Of a DNA stretch of 8,363 bases, positions 1 to 5,637 are shown piece after piece. Within the stretch, counting starts at the first letter, position 1, and the number at the start of each line of letters is the position of its first letter. The notes under the pieces are model-generated. The model did no database searches and was not told where the DNA came from. It saw only the letters and a program-made list of their open reading frames with translations. This DNA comes from an uncultured Mycoplasmatota bacterium (GTDB lineage Bacteria > Bacillota_I > Bacilli_A > RF39 > UBA660): NCBI GenBank assembly GCA_946494345.1, contig CAMMBX010000045.1:1-8363 (forward strand). Reading direction: 5' to 3'. Made by a program: the position numbers and the translations under genes.

Positions 1-42
1 ACTTTTAATACTTTATTTCTTATTTCATCTATTTCCCCAATC

Positions 43-95
43 TTATCTATTACAATATTAACACATAGAGTCCTTTTCTGCAATTAAAAAAATAA
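43..95 (-). repeat. 53-bp dispersed repeat, left copy (promoter-bearing)
   Basis: This block matches positions 8240-8292 in the same orientation, without gaps, at 50 of 53 positions. The mismatches are at 61, 78 and 79. It begins in the T-tract of the xerC terminator and covers a putative minus-strand -35, the whole 17-bp spacer, the -10 and about 12 bp beyond. Conservation of the spacer as well as the hexamers is more than a shared sigma-factor site requires. It suggests duplication or an operator. The gene it would drive lies beyond position 1. Confidence 0.85.
55..83 (-). promoter_or_regulatory. Putative promoter reading leftward out of the window
   Basis: On the minus strand a -35 (TTGCAG, 83-78), a 17-bp spacer and a TG-extended -10 (TAATAT, 60-55) lie just after the xerC terminator. 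The target gene is not in the window. From about 48 to 1 no start codon with a ribosome binding site and a lasting frame is seen, so these bases are probably leader. The call rests on hexamer likeness, spacing and conservation of the same arrangement at 8252-8280. Confidence 0.6.
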
Positions 96-120
96 TAGTT
101 ACTTATTTTCACTATTATTT
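86..120 (-). terminator. Intrinsic terminator of the xerC operon
   Basis: A perfect 10-bp stem (AAATAATAGT at 90-99 pairs with ACTATTATTT at 111-120) has an 11-base loop. Read on the minus strand it is followed by seven T at 92-86. The stem overlaps the xerC stop codon at 115-117. The stem is AT-rich, but the U-tract is strong. Confidence 0.8.
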
Positions 121-1005
121 CACATTACCTCTTGGAAAACTATGTAAGTATACTTCTTTCAACCTATCATTAGTAATATGAGTATATATTTGAGTAGATG
201 ATATACTTTCATGTCCTAATAACTCCTTAACTGATAAGATATCACAACCTTCATTTAATAGATGAGTTGCAAAAGAATGTCTTAACATATGGGGAGATAT
301 ATTCTTATGAAGTGATGTTTTCTTAATTAAATTAGTAAGTATATATCTAATACCACGTTCAGTTATTACTCTACCTTCATTATTTAAAACTAAATAGTCA
401 GTATTAAATTTATTTAATTTCCTATATCCATCTTTTAAGTACATATCTAAAATATCACTGGCATATTCCCCATAGTTTACGATTCTCTCTTTACTACCTT
501 TACCATGTATAAGAATAGTTCTTTCGCTTCTATTTATATCTTTTAATCTAATTTTAACTAATTCCCCTACTCTTATTCCTGTTGCATACATTACTTCTAG
601 TACTAATCTATCTCTTTGCCCTAAAGGTGTTTTTAAATCAGGAACATTAAACAATTCCTCTAATTCATTATATTCAAAGTATCTAGGTAGTTTTTGTTCT
701 TTTTTAGGAGAAGATATTAAATTAAATAAATTAGTCTTAACTTTGTTATTATTACATAAATATTTATAATAACTTCTAAGAGCACTTAATTTTCTGTTTA
801 TAGAAGTAGATTTTTCATGTTTTTCATCTTTTAAATAAGCAAGATATAGTCTTATATCACTATATTCTAGTTTTAAATAATCAATAGATTCTCTTTTTAG
901 ATAATCTAAAAACTCTTCTATATCTCTTTCATAATTATCTATTGTATAACGAGAATAATGTCTTTGATACTCTAAGTATTCTAAATAAATAGGTAACTCT
1001 TTCAT
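115..1005 (-). CDS. xerC: XerC-type tyrosine recombinase
   Basis: A site-specific tyrosine recombinase of 296 residues, the usual size for XerC/XerD. An N-terminal SAM-like core-binding domain spans about residues 1-90, with the catalytic domain at about 105-290. The full catalytic set is visible: R145 in ATGIRVGEL, K169 in HGKGSKER, H239 and R242 in HMLRHSFATHLL, H265 in LLGHESIS and nucleophile Y274 in TQIYTHI. The ending LKEVYLHSFPRGN resembles the XerC/CodV ending (VY..AHPRA) more than XerD, although the usual AHPR is SFPR here. Family role: with a partner it resolves chromosome dimers at dif during division. No dif-like site is seen in the window. It is the second gene of a minus-strand pair, overlapping the upstream gene by ATGA and with its ribosome binding site (TAGGAGA) inside that gene. 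An element integrase is the alternative, but the short, complete Xer architecture argues against it. Confidence 0.9.
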   Translation of the reverse strand: MKELPIYLEYLEYQRHYSRYTIDNYERDIEEFLDYLKRESIDYLKLEYSDIRLYLAYLKDEKHEKSTSINRKLSALRSYYKYLCNNNKVKTNLFNLISSPKKEQKLPRYFEYNELEELFNVPDLKTPLGQRDRLVLEVMYATGIRVGELVKIRLKDINRSERTILIHGKGSKERIVNYGEYASDILDMYLKDGYRKLNKFNTDYLVLNNEGRVITERGIRYILTNLIKKTSLHKNISPHMLRHSFATHLLNEGCDILSVKELLGHESISSTQIYTHITNDRLKEVYLHSFPRGNVK

Positions 1006-1787
1006 ATTCTCCTACCTGTAAATTTATAAGGAATATTACCCTCTCCTGCCATCATTTCTATTTCTTTATCATCAAAAAATTCTTCTTTATCATCATCTAT
1101 AGGTATATAATTAGTGCTTTTAGCATCATATTTCTTTAAAGAAGTATTTTGAGGAATGTTTTCTTCTATAATATTAATATTTTGAACTTTAGATACTCTT
1201 CTATAGTCTTTTTTCTTGTCTTTATTAGTTAAATATTTACGAAATACACTATATTCTCTAAAACCTTCTTTAAGCTCAACAAGTAAATTAACTGCCTCAC
1301 TATCATAAGTATCGCCATTAACATATCTATTTATTAAAGTAAGATAGTTTTTATCATTAAATACTCCATATAACCATTTTTTATCTTTATTTATGATTTT
1401 AGATTCTACTTCAAGCCAAGCATTGATAAAAAGAGGGTTATTAGTAGTTATCTTTTTAATAGTGTTGTAACCATTATTTCTATATACTTTGATCTTCTTT
1501 ATTGAGTCTATAATGCTTGCTAAATCTTTAGTATTAAAAATTACACTTTGATAATAACAACTACCATCGCTTTTGGTTACTCTAATAGAAATAGTACTTT
1601 TATTTTGATACTTCTTATCTATTTTATTATAAAAAGATGATAAGCTCATACTTGAAGTAAATTTATCAATATCTTCTAAAGAATTTAAGGTAACTCCAGG
1701 TATTTTAATAATTTCTTCCTCTTTATATTTATTACCTTTAGCAAATTTATCATAATAAGAACCTACTAAATCATAATGTTTTGCCAT
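1002..1787 (-). CDS. Hypothetical protein, 261 aa, coupled to xerC
   Basis: Not recognised. The ATG at 1787 (MAKHYDLVGSYYDKF) is preferred to the GTG two codons upstream at 1793, because AAGG of the ribosome binding site is about 7 bases from the ATG and abuts the GTG. There is no signal peptide or membrane segment, so it should be cytoplasmic. The protein is rich in Lys, Asn and Ile. An aromatic/hydrophobic central part (around NAWLEVESKI and KWLYGVFNDKNYLTLINRY) precedes a basic stretch (KYLTNKDKKKDYRR) and an acidic tail (DDDKEEFFDDKEIEMM). Its stop (TGA) overlaps the xerC start as ATGA, which implies translational coupling and possibly a shared job, but nothing in the sequence defines that job. 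Its promoter lies in the intergenic region shared with the toxI promoter. Confidence 0.75.
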   Translation of the reverse strand: MAKHYDLVGSYYDKFAKGNKYKEEEIIKIPGVTLNSLEDIDKFTSSMSLSSFYNKIDKKYQNKSTISIRVTKSDGSCYYQSVIFNTKDLASIIDSIKKIKVYRNNGYNTIKKITTNNPLFINAWLEVESKIINKDKKWLYGVFNDKNYLTLINRYVNGDTYDSEAVNLLVELKEGFREYSVFRKYLTNKDKKKDYRRVSKVQNINIIEENIPQNTSLKKYDAKSTNYIPIDDDKEEFFDDKEIEMMAGEGNIPYKFTGRRI

Positions 1788-1807
1788 AATCACACCTTCT
1801 TTAGATA

Positions 1808-1837
1808 ATTATATCAAAAAAACTTTACAAAGTACAA
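1808..1837 (-). promoter_or_regulatory. Putative promoter of the 261-aa gene and xerC
   Basis: On the minus strand a perfect -10 (TATAAT, 1813-1808) is preceded by TGA, giving an extended -10. A possible -35 TTGTAC (1837-1832) lies 18 bp upstream. The start codon is about 20 bp beyond the -10, so the leader is very short. These elements interleave with the oppositely directed toxI promoter at 1824-1852. Confidence 0.65.
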
Positions 1838-1852
1838 TTTATTTGCTATCAT
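1824..1852 (+). promoter_or_regulatory. Promoter of the toxI-toxN locus
   Basis: A -35 TTTACA (1824-1829), a 17-bp spacer and a TGC-extended -10 TATCAT (1847-1852) are in good register. Transcription should start near 1859, seven bases before the first antitoxin repeat. This matches known type III systems, where one promoter upstream of the repeats drives both antitoxin RNA and toxin mRNA. It overlaps the divergent promoter of the xerC operon. Confidence 0.75.
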
Positions 1853-1865
1853 AGTCTTGTAACAA

Positions 1866-1976
1866 AAAAGTTGGGATTCCCTTGCCAAAGTAGGGAGCTA
1901 ATAAAAGTCGGAATACCCTTGCCATAGTAGGGAGTTAATAAAAGTCGGAATACCCTTGCCATAGTAGGGAGTTAAA
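1866..1976 (+). repeat. toxI: Three tandem 37-bp antitoxin repeats
   Basis: The units are 1866-1902, 1903-1939 and 1940-1976, each starting AAAAGT. Units 2 and 3 differ only at the last base. Unit 1 differs from unit 2 at five positions (7, 10, 13, 23 and 33 of the unit). A stub of a fourth unit (AAAAGT and GG) runs into the terminator hairpin from 1976. Known antitoxins have units of about 34-37 nt in about 2-6 copies, so length and number fit. There are no spacers, so this is not a CRISPR. Confidence 0.95.
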
Positions 1977-1981
1977 AAAGT

Positions 1982-2010
1982 GGGCGATTTTGTAATAAAG
2001 TCGCCCTTTT
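1982..2010 (+). terminator. Intrinsic terminator between toxI and toxN
   Basis: GGGCGATTTT (1982-1991) pairs with AAAGTCGCCC (1997-2006, one T-G wobble) around a GTAAT loop and is followed by TTTTATTATA. This is the strongest hairpin in the window. In type III loci such a terminator lets most transcripts end after the antitoxin, with limited read-through into the toxin, which keeps the RNA in excess. Confidence 0.9.
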
Positions 2011-2034
2011 ATTATACATTTTAAGGAGGTTCAA

Positions 2035-2532
2035 ATGAAAATATTAAAAATATATTATATTAATGAAAACTATATTAAATATTTAAGAAAATTTGATAAG
2101 ATAGTACCATACAATAAGACTCATACAAGACCATATATTGGTGTTGTATTTAAAAATAATAAAATTTATTATTTTGCTCCTTTATCAAGCCCTAAACTTA
2201 AGCATTTAACAATGAATGAAAATGCACTTGACATATTTAAAATTCAAGATGGAGAATTTGGCATAGTTAATATTAATAATATGATACCTACACCAATTTC
2301 TTGTTTAACCGAAGTACTTCCCTTAGTAAAAGATGAAAAGTACAGAAATTTAGTATTAAATCAAACTACTTATTTGAATAAACATAAATCTGAATTATTA
2401 GCTAAAGTTAAACAGTTTAAATTGCGTTATGATAAAGGACATTTATCTAGTAGATTAAGAGAAAGATGTTGTAACTTTGAGTTATTAGAAGAAAAATGTA
2501 GGGAATACGAAAAAGAAGAGGTTGCTATTTAA
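2035..2532 (+). CDS. toxN: ToxN/AbiQ-family type III toxin endoribonuclease
   Basis: The protein component of a type III toxin-antitoxin system, a metal-independent endoribonuclease of the ToxN/AbiQ family. Its 165 residues compare with about 170 for known members. Family features are visible: an N-terminal ILKIYYINENYIKYLRKFD strand-helix with the usual tyrosines; RPYIGVVF (residues 32-39); the hallmark APLSSPKLKH (48-57), whose Ser51/Ser52 and Lys54 sit where ToxN has its essential serine and lysine; GIVNINNMIP; a long basic helix; and the closing CNFELLEEKCREYE. The start follows AAGGAGG by about 5 bases. It is expressed by read-through of the terminator after toxI and neutralised by that RNA. 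Characterised homologues cleave cellular and phage mRNA and cause abortive infection. Its last 8 bases overlap the convergent small gene. There is no sign of truncation, so it should be active. The subfamily and the target site are not determinable here. Confidence 0.93.
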   Translation: MKILKIYYINENYIKYLRKFDKIVPYNKTHTRPYIGVVFKNNKIYYFAPLSSPKLKHLTMNENALDIFKIQDGEFGIVNINNMIPTPISCLTEVLPLVKDEKYRNLVLNQTTYLNKHKSELLAKVKQFKLRYDKGHLSSRLRERCCNFELLEEKCREYEKEEVAI

Positions 2533-2540
2533 CCTCTTCT
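2514..2540. terminator. Bidirectional hairpin shared by toxN and the convergent small gene
   Basis: A perfect 10-bp inverted repeat (AGAAGAGGTT at 2514-2523, AACCTCTTCT at 2531-2540) has a 7-base loop. Both stop codons lie in the loop or the edge of the stem. The minus strand continues with a T-run (TTTTC); the plus-strand tail is weaker (ATTAATTTTC). Confidence 0.75.
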
Positions 2541-2935
2541 ATTAATTTTCTAGTCTTATCATATAAGGCTTCTTTAGTATTAATATCATAACAATTAGGA
2601 TAATAGAATAATTTAGATCCAACTTTTCCAAAAACAATATAAGAACTATCTCGTAGAGTCTTACAAACGTACTCTTTATTAATTATTTCTTCTTTGATAA
2701 ACTTTAGAATTTTGTCATATTCTTTAGCTGTTAATTCTTTTATTAATGTTATATCTTCTAAAGGAATATTATTTTTTTCCATAAAGGAAGTCATACGATT
2801 ATATAAAGAATAACCATATACTCTCTTATCGTTTGTTATGATAATTCCATTTATTCCTGGATTAATACTTAAATTAGCTTTAACTTCTACTCCTAAAATA
2901 CTATTTTCTTTTAACTTATCTACTTTTTCTTGCAT
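2525..2935 (-). CDS. Hypothetical protein, 136 aa, convergent with toxN
   Basis: Not recognised. The ATG at 2935 (MQEKVDKLKENS) is preferred to the one at 2941, because AAGGA is 7 bases from the former and only about 1 base from the latter. The longer form would be 138 residues (MCMQEK...). It looks soluble, with no signal or membrane segment: a beta-rich first half (ILGVEVKANL, GIIITNDKRVYGYSLY) is followed by a helix (AKEYDKILKFIKEEI) and a short beta region (SYIVFGKVGSKLFYYPNCYD). The stop overlaps toxN by 8 bases, and the gene is divergent from the helix-turn-helix gene across about 70 bp. It could be a modulator of either neighbour or unrelated; the sequence does not decide. Confidence 0.65.
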   Translation of the reverse strand: MQEKVDKLKENSILGVEVKANLSINPGINGIIITNDKRVYGYSLYNRMTSFMEKNNIPLEDITLIKELTAKEYDKILKFIKEEIINKEYVCKTLRDSSYIVFGKVGSKLFYYPNCYDINTKEALYDKTRKLIEEVK

Positions 2936-2952
2936 ACACATTTCCTTCTTTC

Positions 2953-2970
2953 TGCTATAATTGTATTATA
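2953..2970. promoter_or_regulatory. Overlapping divergent -10 elements
   Basis: Plus strand: a TGC-extended TATAAT (2956-2961) is placed to serve the helix-turn-helix gene, giving a leader of about 40 bases. Minus strand: TATAAT (2970-2965) is placed to serve the 136-aa gene. No good -35 is seen for either; a plus-strand TTGCAT at 2930-2935 is 20 bp away. The two -10 boxes are only 3 bp apart, so the promoters should exclude each other or share one regulator. Confidence 0.5.
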
Positions 2971-3008
2971 TTTAATAATTAATTTGGTCGCATTGAAGGA
3001 GACAATTT

Positions 3009-3467
3009 ATGAAAGAAAGATTAAATGAATATATTAATAAAAACTTAAAAGCAATACCTCGTGTAAGAAGAAGATTAAATAGTTATCAAACCTCAAAAGT
3101 AGATAATTATATTAATGAAAGTAATAAAGAAAATAATTTTCAAGAATTATTATTTAAGTATATTGATAATAGAAACTTAAAAGATAGTGATGTCTATAAC
3201 AAAGTTCATATTGATAGAAGATTATTTTCTAAAATTAGAAGTGATATTAATTATCATCCAAGTAAAGAAACAGTTATATTATTAGGATTATCTTTAAAGT
3301 TAAATGAAGAAGAGATAGATAAACTATTAAACAGTGCCTCTTATTCACTACCTAAAAATAATATTTATGATTTAATTATTAGATTTTGCTTTAGAGAAGG
3401 AATATATGAACTTAGTGATGTAAATGATTTATTAGAAACGTATAATTGCAAATTATTTTCATACTAA
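3009..3467 (+). CDS. Helix-turn-helix domain protein, 152 aa
   Basis: A small protein whose residues about 43-152 look like a helix-turn-helix module common in Firmicutes, alone or at the C-terminus of larger proteins. The recognisable core is DRRLFSKIRS (69-78) followed by YHPSKETVILLGLSLKLN (82-99) and a helical LLNSASYSLPKNNIYDLII. The usual family pattern there is DRRLFSKIRS..YHPSK, then A-L-L-rich helices and AGY.LS.SS..D.II. The first 40 residues are basic (PRVRRRLNSYQTSK) and not recognised. It probably acts as a DNA-binding or adaptor protein; the target is unknown. The start has AAGGAG 7 bases upstream. The gene is divergent from the 136-aa gene, which it might regulate, and ends in a hairpin shared with pnp. 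Confidence 0.7.
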   Translation: MKERLNEYINKNLKAIPRVRRRLNSYQTSKVDNYINESNKENNFQELLFKYIDNRNLKDSDVYNKVHIDRRLFSKIRSDINYHPSKETVILLGLSLKLNEEEIDKLLNSASYSLPKNNIYDLIIRFCFREGIYELSDVNDLLETYNCKLFSY

Positions 3468-3500
3468 AAGAAGAAGTTTTTATTTAGACTTCTTCTTTTT
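3466..3500. terminator. Bidirectional terminator between the HTH gene and pnp
   Basis: A perfect 12-bp stem (AAAAGAAGAAGT at 3466-3477, ACTTCTTCTTTT at 3488-3499) has a 10-base loop. The plus strand ends in a T-run at 3496-3500. On the minus strand the four Ts at the end of the stem serve as a short tail. The pnp stop (3480-3482) lies in the loop and the HTH stop at the stem base. Confidence 0.85.
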
Positions 3501-5636
3501 CATATCAAGTAGAACTTCTTTTCTTGAAAAATTTTCTTTACCTTTCTTATCTTTACCTACAGCTTTTACTAAGATAGTATCTCCTACTTTTACAACATCT
3601 TCTACTTTGTCAATATGTTTAGTATCTAGTTGGGATACATGAACTAATCCTTCACAGCCTGGCCATATTTCTACAAAGCAACCAAAATCATGAATAGCGA
3701 CTACTTTAGCTTCATACACTTTTCCTACTTCTACTTCTCTTGCGACATCTTCTATCATTTTAACAGTTTTATCAATTACATCCTTATCGGTATGATAAAC
3801 TATTACTCTACCATCATCTTCTAGGTCTACTTTAACAGCACCTATACTATTAACATCATTAACATTACTAGCTTCACATATAATCTTAGTAATCATCTCT
3901 CCTCCTTTACCGATAACATCACGTATTTTAGATGGAGAAATATAAAATACTTTAGTCTTAGGAGCATATTTAGATACTTCTTTACGAGGCTCAGGTATTT
4001 GTTTTTTAATAACTTCAAGAATCTCTAGTCTTGCTTTCTTCGCTTGTTCTAAAGCTTCTTTTAATATTTCTTTAGTAACTCCTTTTATTTTAATATCCAT
4101 TTGTAATGCTGTTATACCATTAGCAGTACCTGCTACTTTAAAGTCCATATCTCCTAAATGATCTTCCATACCAGCGATATCAGTTAGAATTGTATAGTCA
4201 TCATCACTTGTAATAAGACCCATAGCAATACCTGCAACGGGAGCTTTAATAGGAACACCGGCTGCCATTAAACTCATACATCCGGCACATATTGAGGCTT
4301 GAGAGCTACTACCATTACTTTCTAGTATTTCTGAGACAACACGAATCGTATAAGGGAATTCCTCTTCACTAGGTATTACTTGAAGTAGAGCTCTTTCTCC
4401 TAAAGCACCATGACCAATCTCACGTCTACCAGGGGCACCATATCTTCCTGTTTCACCAACTGAAAATTGAGGAAAGTTATAATGTAACATAAATCGTTTT
4501 TCATCTTCTAGACTTAATCCATCAAGAATTTGATGCTCACCTAATGCCCCTAATGTAGTTACTGATAAAGCTTGAGTTTCTCCTCTTGTAAATAAGGCAG
4601 AACCATGAGTTCTAGGAAGTAAATCAATATTAGTTGATAATGGTCTAATCTCATCCATACGTCTACCATCAGCTCTTGTTTTCTCTTTAACAACAATATT
4701 TCTAAATAAACGATATTCAATATCACTAAATACTTTCTCTACTTTAACAAGTAATAAATCTAACTCTTCATCAGGTAGTTCTTTATTATCTTCTCTATAT
4801 TTTTCTAGTAAATTATCTTTTATTTCATCTATTTTTTCATAACGTTCTAACTTTTCTTTAATTCTTAAAGCTTTATCTAAATCTTTTTCAATTAGAGATG
4901 TTACTTCAGTAACTAGTTCATCTTCAATAGTTAAACTCTCATAAGGAAAAGGTGTAACGCCAATATCAGAGATTATTTCATCTTGCCACTTACATAATTC
5001 TTTAATAGCATCATGGCCTTTCATTAATCCTTCTAACATAATATCTTCACTAACTTGTTTAGCACCTGCTTCAACCATATTAATAGCATCATATGTACCT
5101 GCAACAGTAAGGTCAAGTTCACTATTTTCTAGCTCTTCTACTGTTGGATTAATAATATACTTACCATCAATATATCCTACTTTAACACCAGCGATAGGTC
5201 CTAGGAAAGGTGCTCCACTAATCATAGTAGCAAGAGATGAACCTAGCATTGCTGTTAATTCAGGAGAACAATCTTGATCTACTGATAAAACTGTGTTAAT
5301 AACTTGAACTTCATTCTTAAAATCTTCTTTAAATAAAGGTCTCATAGGTCTATCGATCATTCTTGCTGCAAGTGTTGCTGCTTCTGTAGGACGGCCTTCT
5401 CTTTTTATAAAACCTCCTGGTATCTTTCCAACAGAATAAAGTTTTTCTTGATAATTAACTGTTAATGGAAAGAAATCACTTAATAAATTAGCTTTCTTAT
5501 TAATAACAGTTGCTGTCAATATTACAGTATCATTATATCTAACTAAAACAGAACCACTCGCTTGTTTGGCAAGTTCACCATGTTCTACTACTATCTTCTT
5601 TCCATAAAAATCATATTCATATACTTTTTTACTCAT
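3480..5636 (-). CDS. pnp: Polynucleotide phosphorylase (PNPase)
   Basis: A 3'-5' exoribonuclease that degrades RNA with phosphate to nucleoside diphosphates. It works as a trimer in mRNA turnover and, in many bacteria, the degradosome. Its 718 residues match the family (705-715 usual). Domains in order: first RNase PH (about 5-145), all-helical linker (about 150-310), second RNase PH (about 325-540), KH (about 555-620, GxxG in VIGKGGEM) and S1 (about 637-706, VGKVYEAKVVAIHDFGCFVE). Active-site pieces are intact: TRGETQ (350-355), the phosphate-binding NGSSSQAS (441-448), and GDMDFK with D492, D498 and K500 at the positions of E. coli D486, D492 and K494. It ends in a lysine-rich tail. The start follows GAGGG by 7 bases, inside the end of the upstream gene, with a 1-base gap between the two. 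rpsO is close by but separated by two genes. Confidence 0.98.
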   Translation of the reverse strand: MSKKVYEYDFYGKKIVVEHGELAKQASGSVLVRYNDTVILTATVINKKANLLSDFFPLTVNYQEKLYSVGKIPGGFIKREGRPTEAATLAARMIDRPMRPLFKEDFKNEVQVINTVLSVDQDCSPELTAMLGSSLATMISGAPFLGPIAGVKVGYIDGKYIINPTVEELENSELDLTVAGTYDAINMVEAGAKQVSEDIMLEGLMKGHDAIKELCKWQDEIISDIGVTPFPYESLTIEDELVTEVTSLIEKDLDKALRIKEKLERYEKIDEIKDNLLEKYREDNKELPDEELDLLLVKVEKVFSDIEYRLFRNIVVKEKTRADGRRMDEIRPLSTNIDLLPRTHGSALFTRGETQALSVTTLGALGEHQILDGLSLEDEKRFMLHYNFPQFSVGETGRYGAPGRREIGHGALGERALLQVIPSEEEFPYTIRVVSEILESNGSSSQASICAGCMSLMAAGVPIKAPVAGIAMGLITSDDDYTILTDIAGMEDHLGDMDFKVAGTANGITALQMDIKIKGVTKEILKEALEQAKKARLEILEVIKKQIPEPRKEVSKYAPKTKVFYISPSKIRDVIGKGGEMITKIICEASNVNDVNSIGAVKVDLEDDGRVIVYHTDKDVIDKTVKMIEDVAREVEVGKVYEAKVVAIHDFGCFVEIWPGCEGLVHVSQLDTKHIDKVEDVVKVGDTILVKAVGKDKKGKENFSRKEVLLDMKKKKSK

Positions 5637-5637
5637 C

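Larger units (their letters stand above)
1859..2010 (+). ncRNA. toxI: Type III antitoxin RNA (ToxI-like), three 37-nt repeats
   Basis: This is the RNA antitoxin of a type III toxin-antitoxin locus. It lies between a good promoter and an intrinsic terminator, directly before a ToxN/AbiQ-family gene. That order is diagnostic of the class. It holds three tandem 37-nt units and a short stub of a fourth. Each unit has CCCU and AGGG blocks (CCCTTGCCATAGTAGGG in units 2 and 3), and GG and CC blocks placed so that an H-type pseudoknot could form. Units join through A-rich linkers (TTAATAAAAGT), which suits the A-rich cleavage sites of characterised ToxN enzymes. In known systems ToxN cuts the precursor into single units that bind and inhibit it in a cyclic RNA-protein complex. 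The 5' end is inferred from the promoter. The unit sequence is not one I recognise from a described system. Confidence 0.85.

Noticed and set aside
43..95. Mini-ORF in the 53-bp repeat (AAGGA, then ATG-TGY-TAA) or a longer TTG-initiated frame reading KRTLC(V/A)NIVID
   Set aside because: Both copies contain these, but the ATG would lie upstream of the predicted -10 and so outside the transcript. The frames diverge right after the repeat. The promoter reading explains the block better.
1785..1793. GTG at 1793 as the start of the 261-aa gene
   Set aside because: It abuts the ribosome binding site. The ATG at 1787 has normal spacing.
1866..1976. Tandem repeats as a CRISPR array
   Set aside because: The 37-bp units abut directly with no unique spacers, there are no cas genes, and a ToxN gene follows the terminator.
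1859..2010. Leader plus terminator as a riboswitch or attenuator
   Set aside because: No known aptamer is recognised. The tandem repeats and the downstream ToxN protein explain the layout fully as a type III antitoxin.
115..2034. A dif site or phage attachment site near xerC
   Set aside because: No 28-bp dif-like pair of half-sites was found by eye, and no other integrative-element genes are present.
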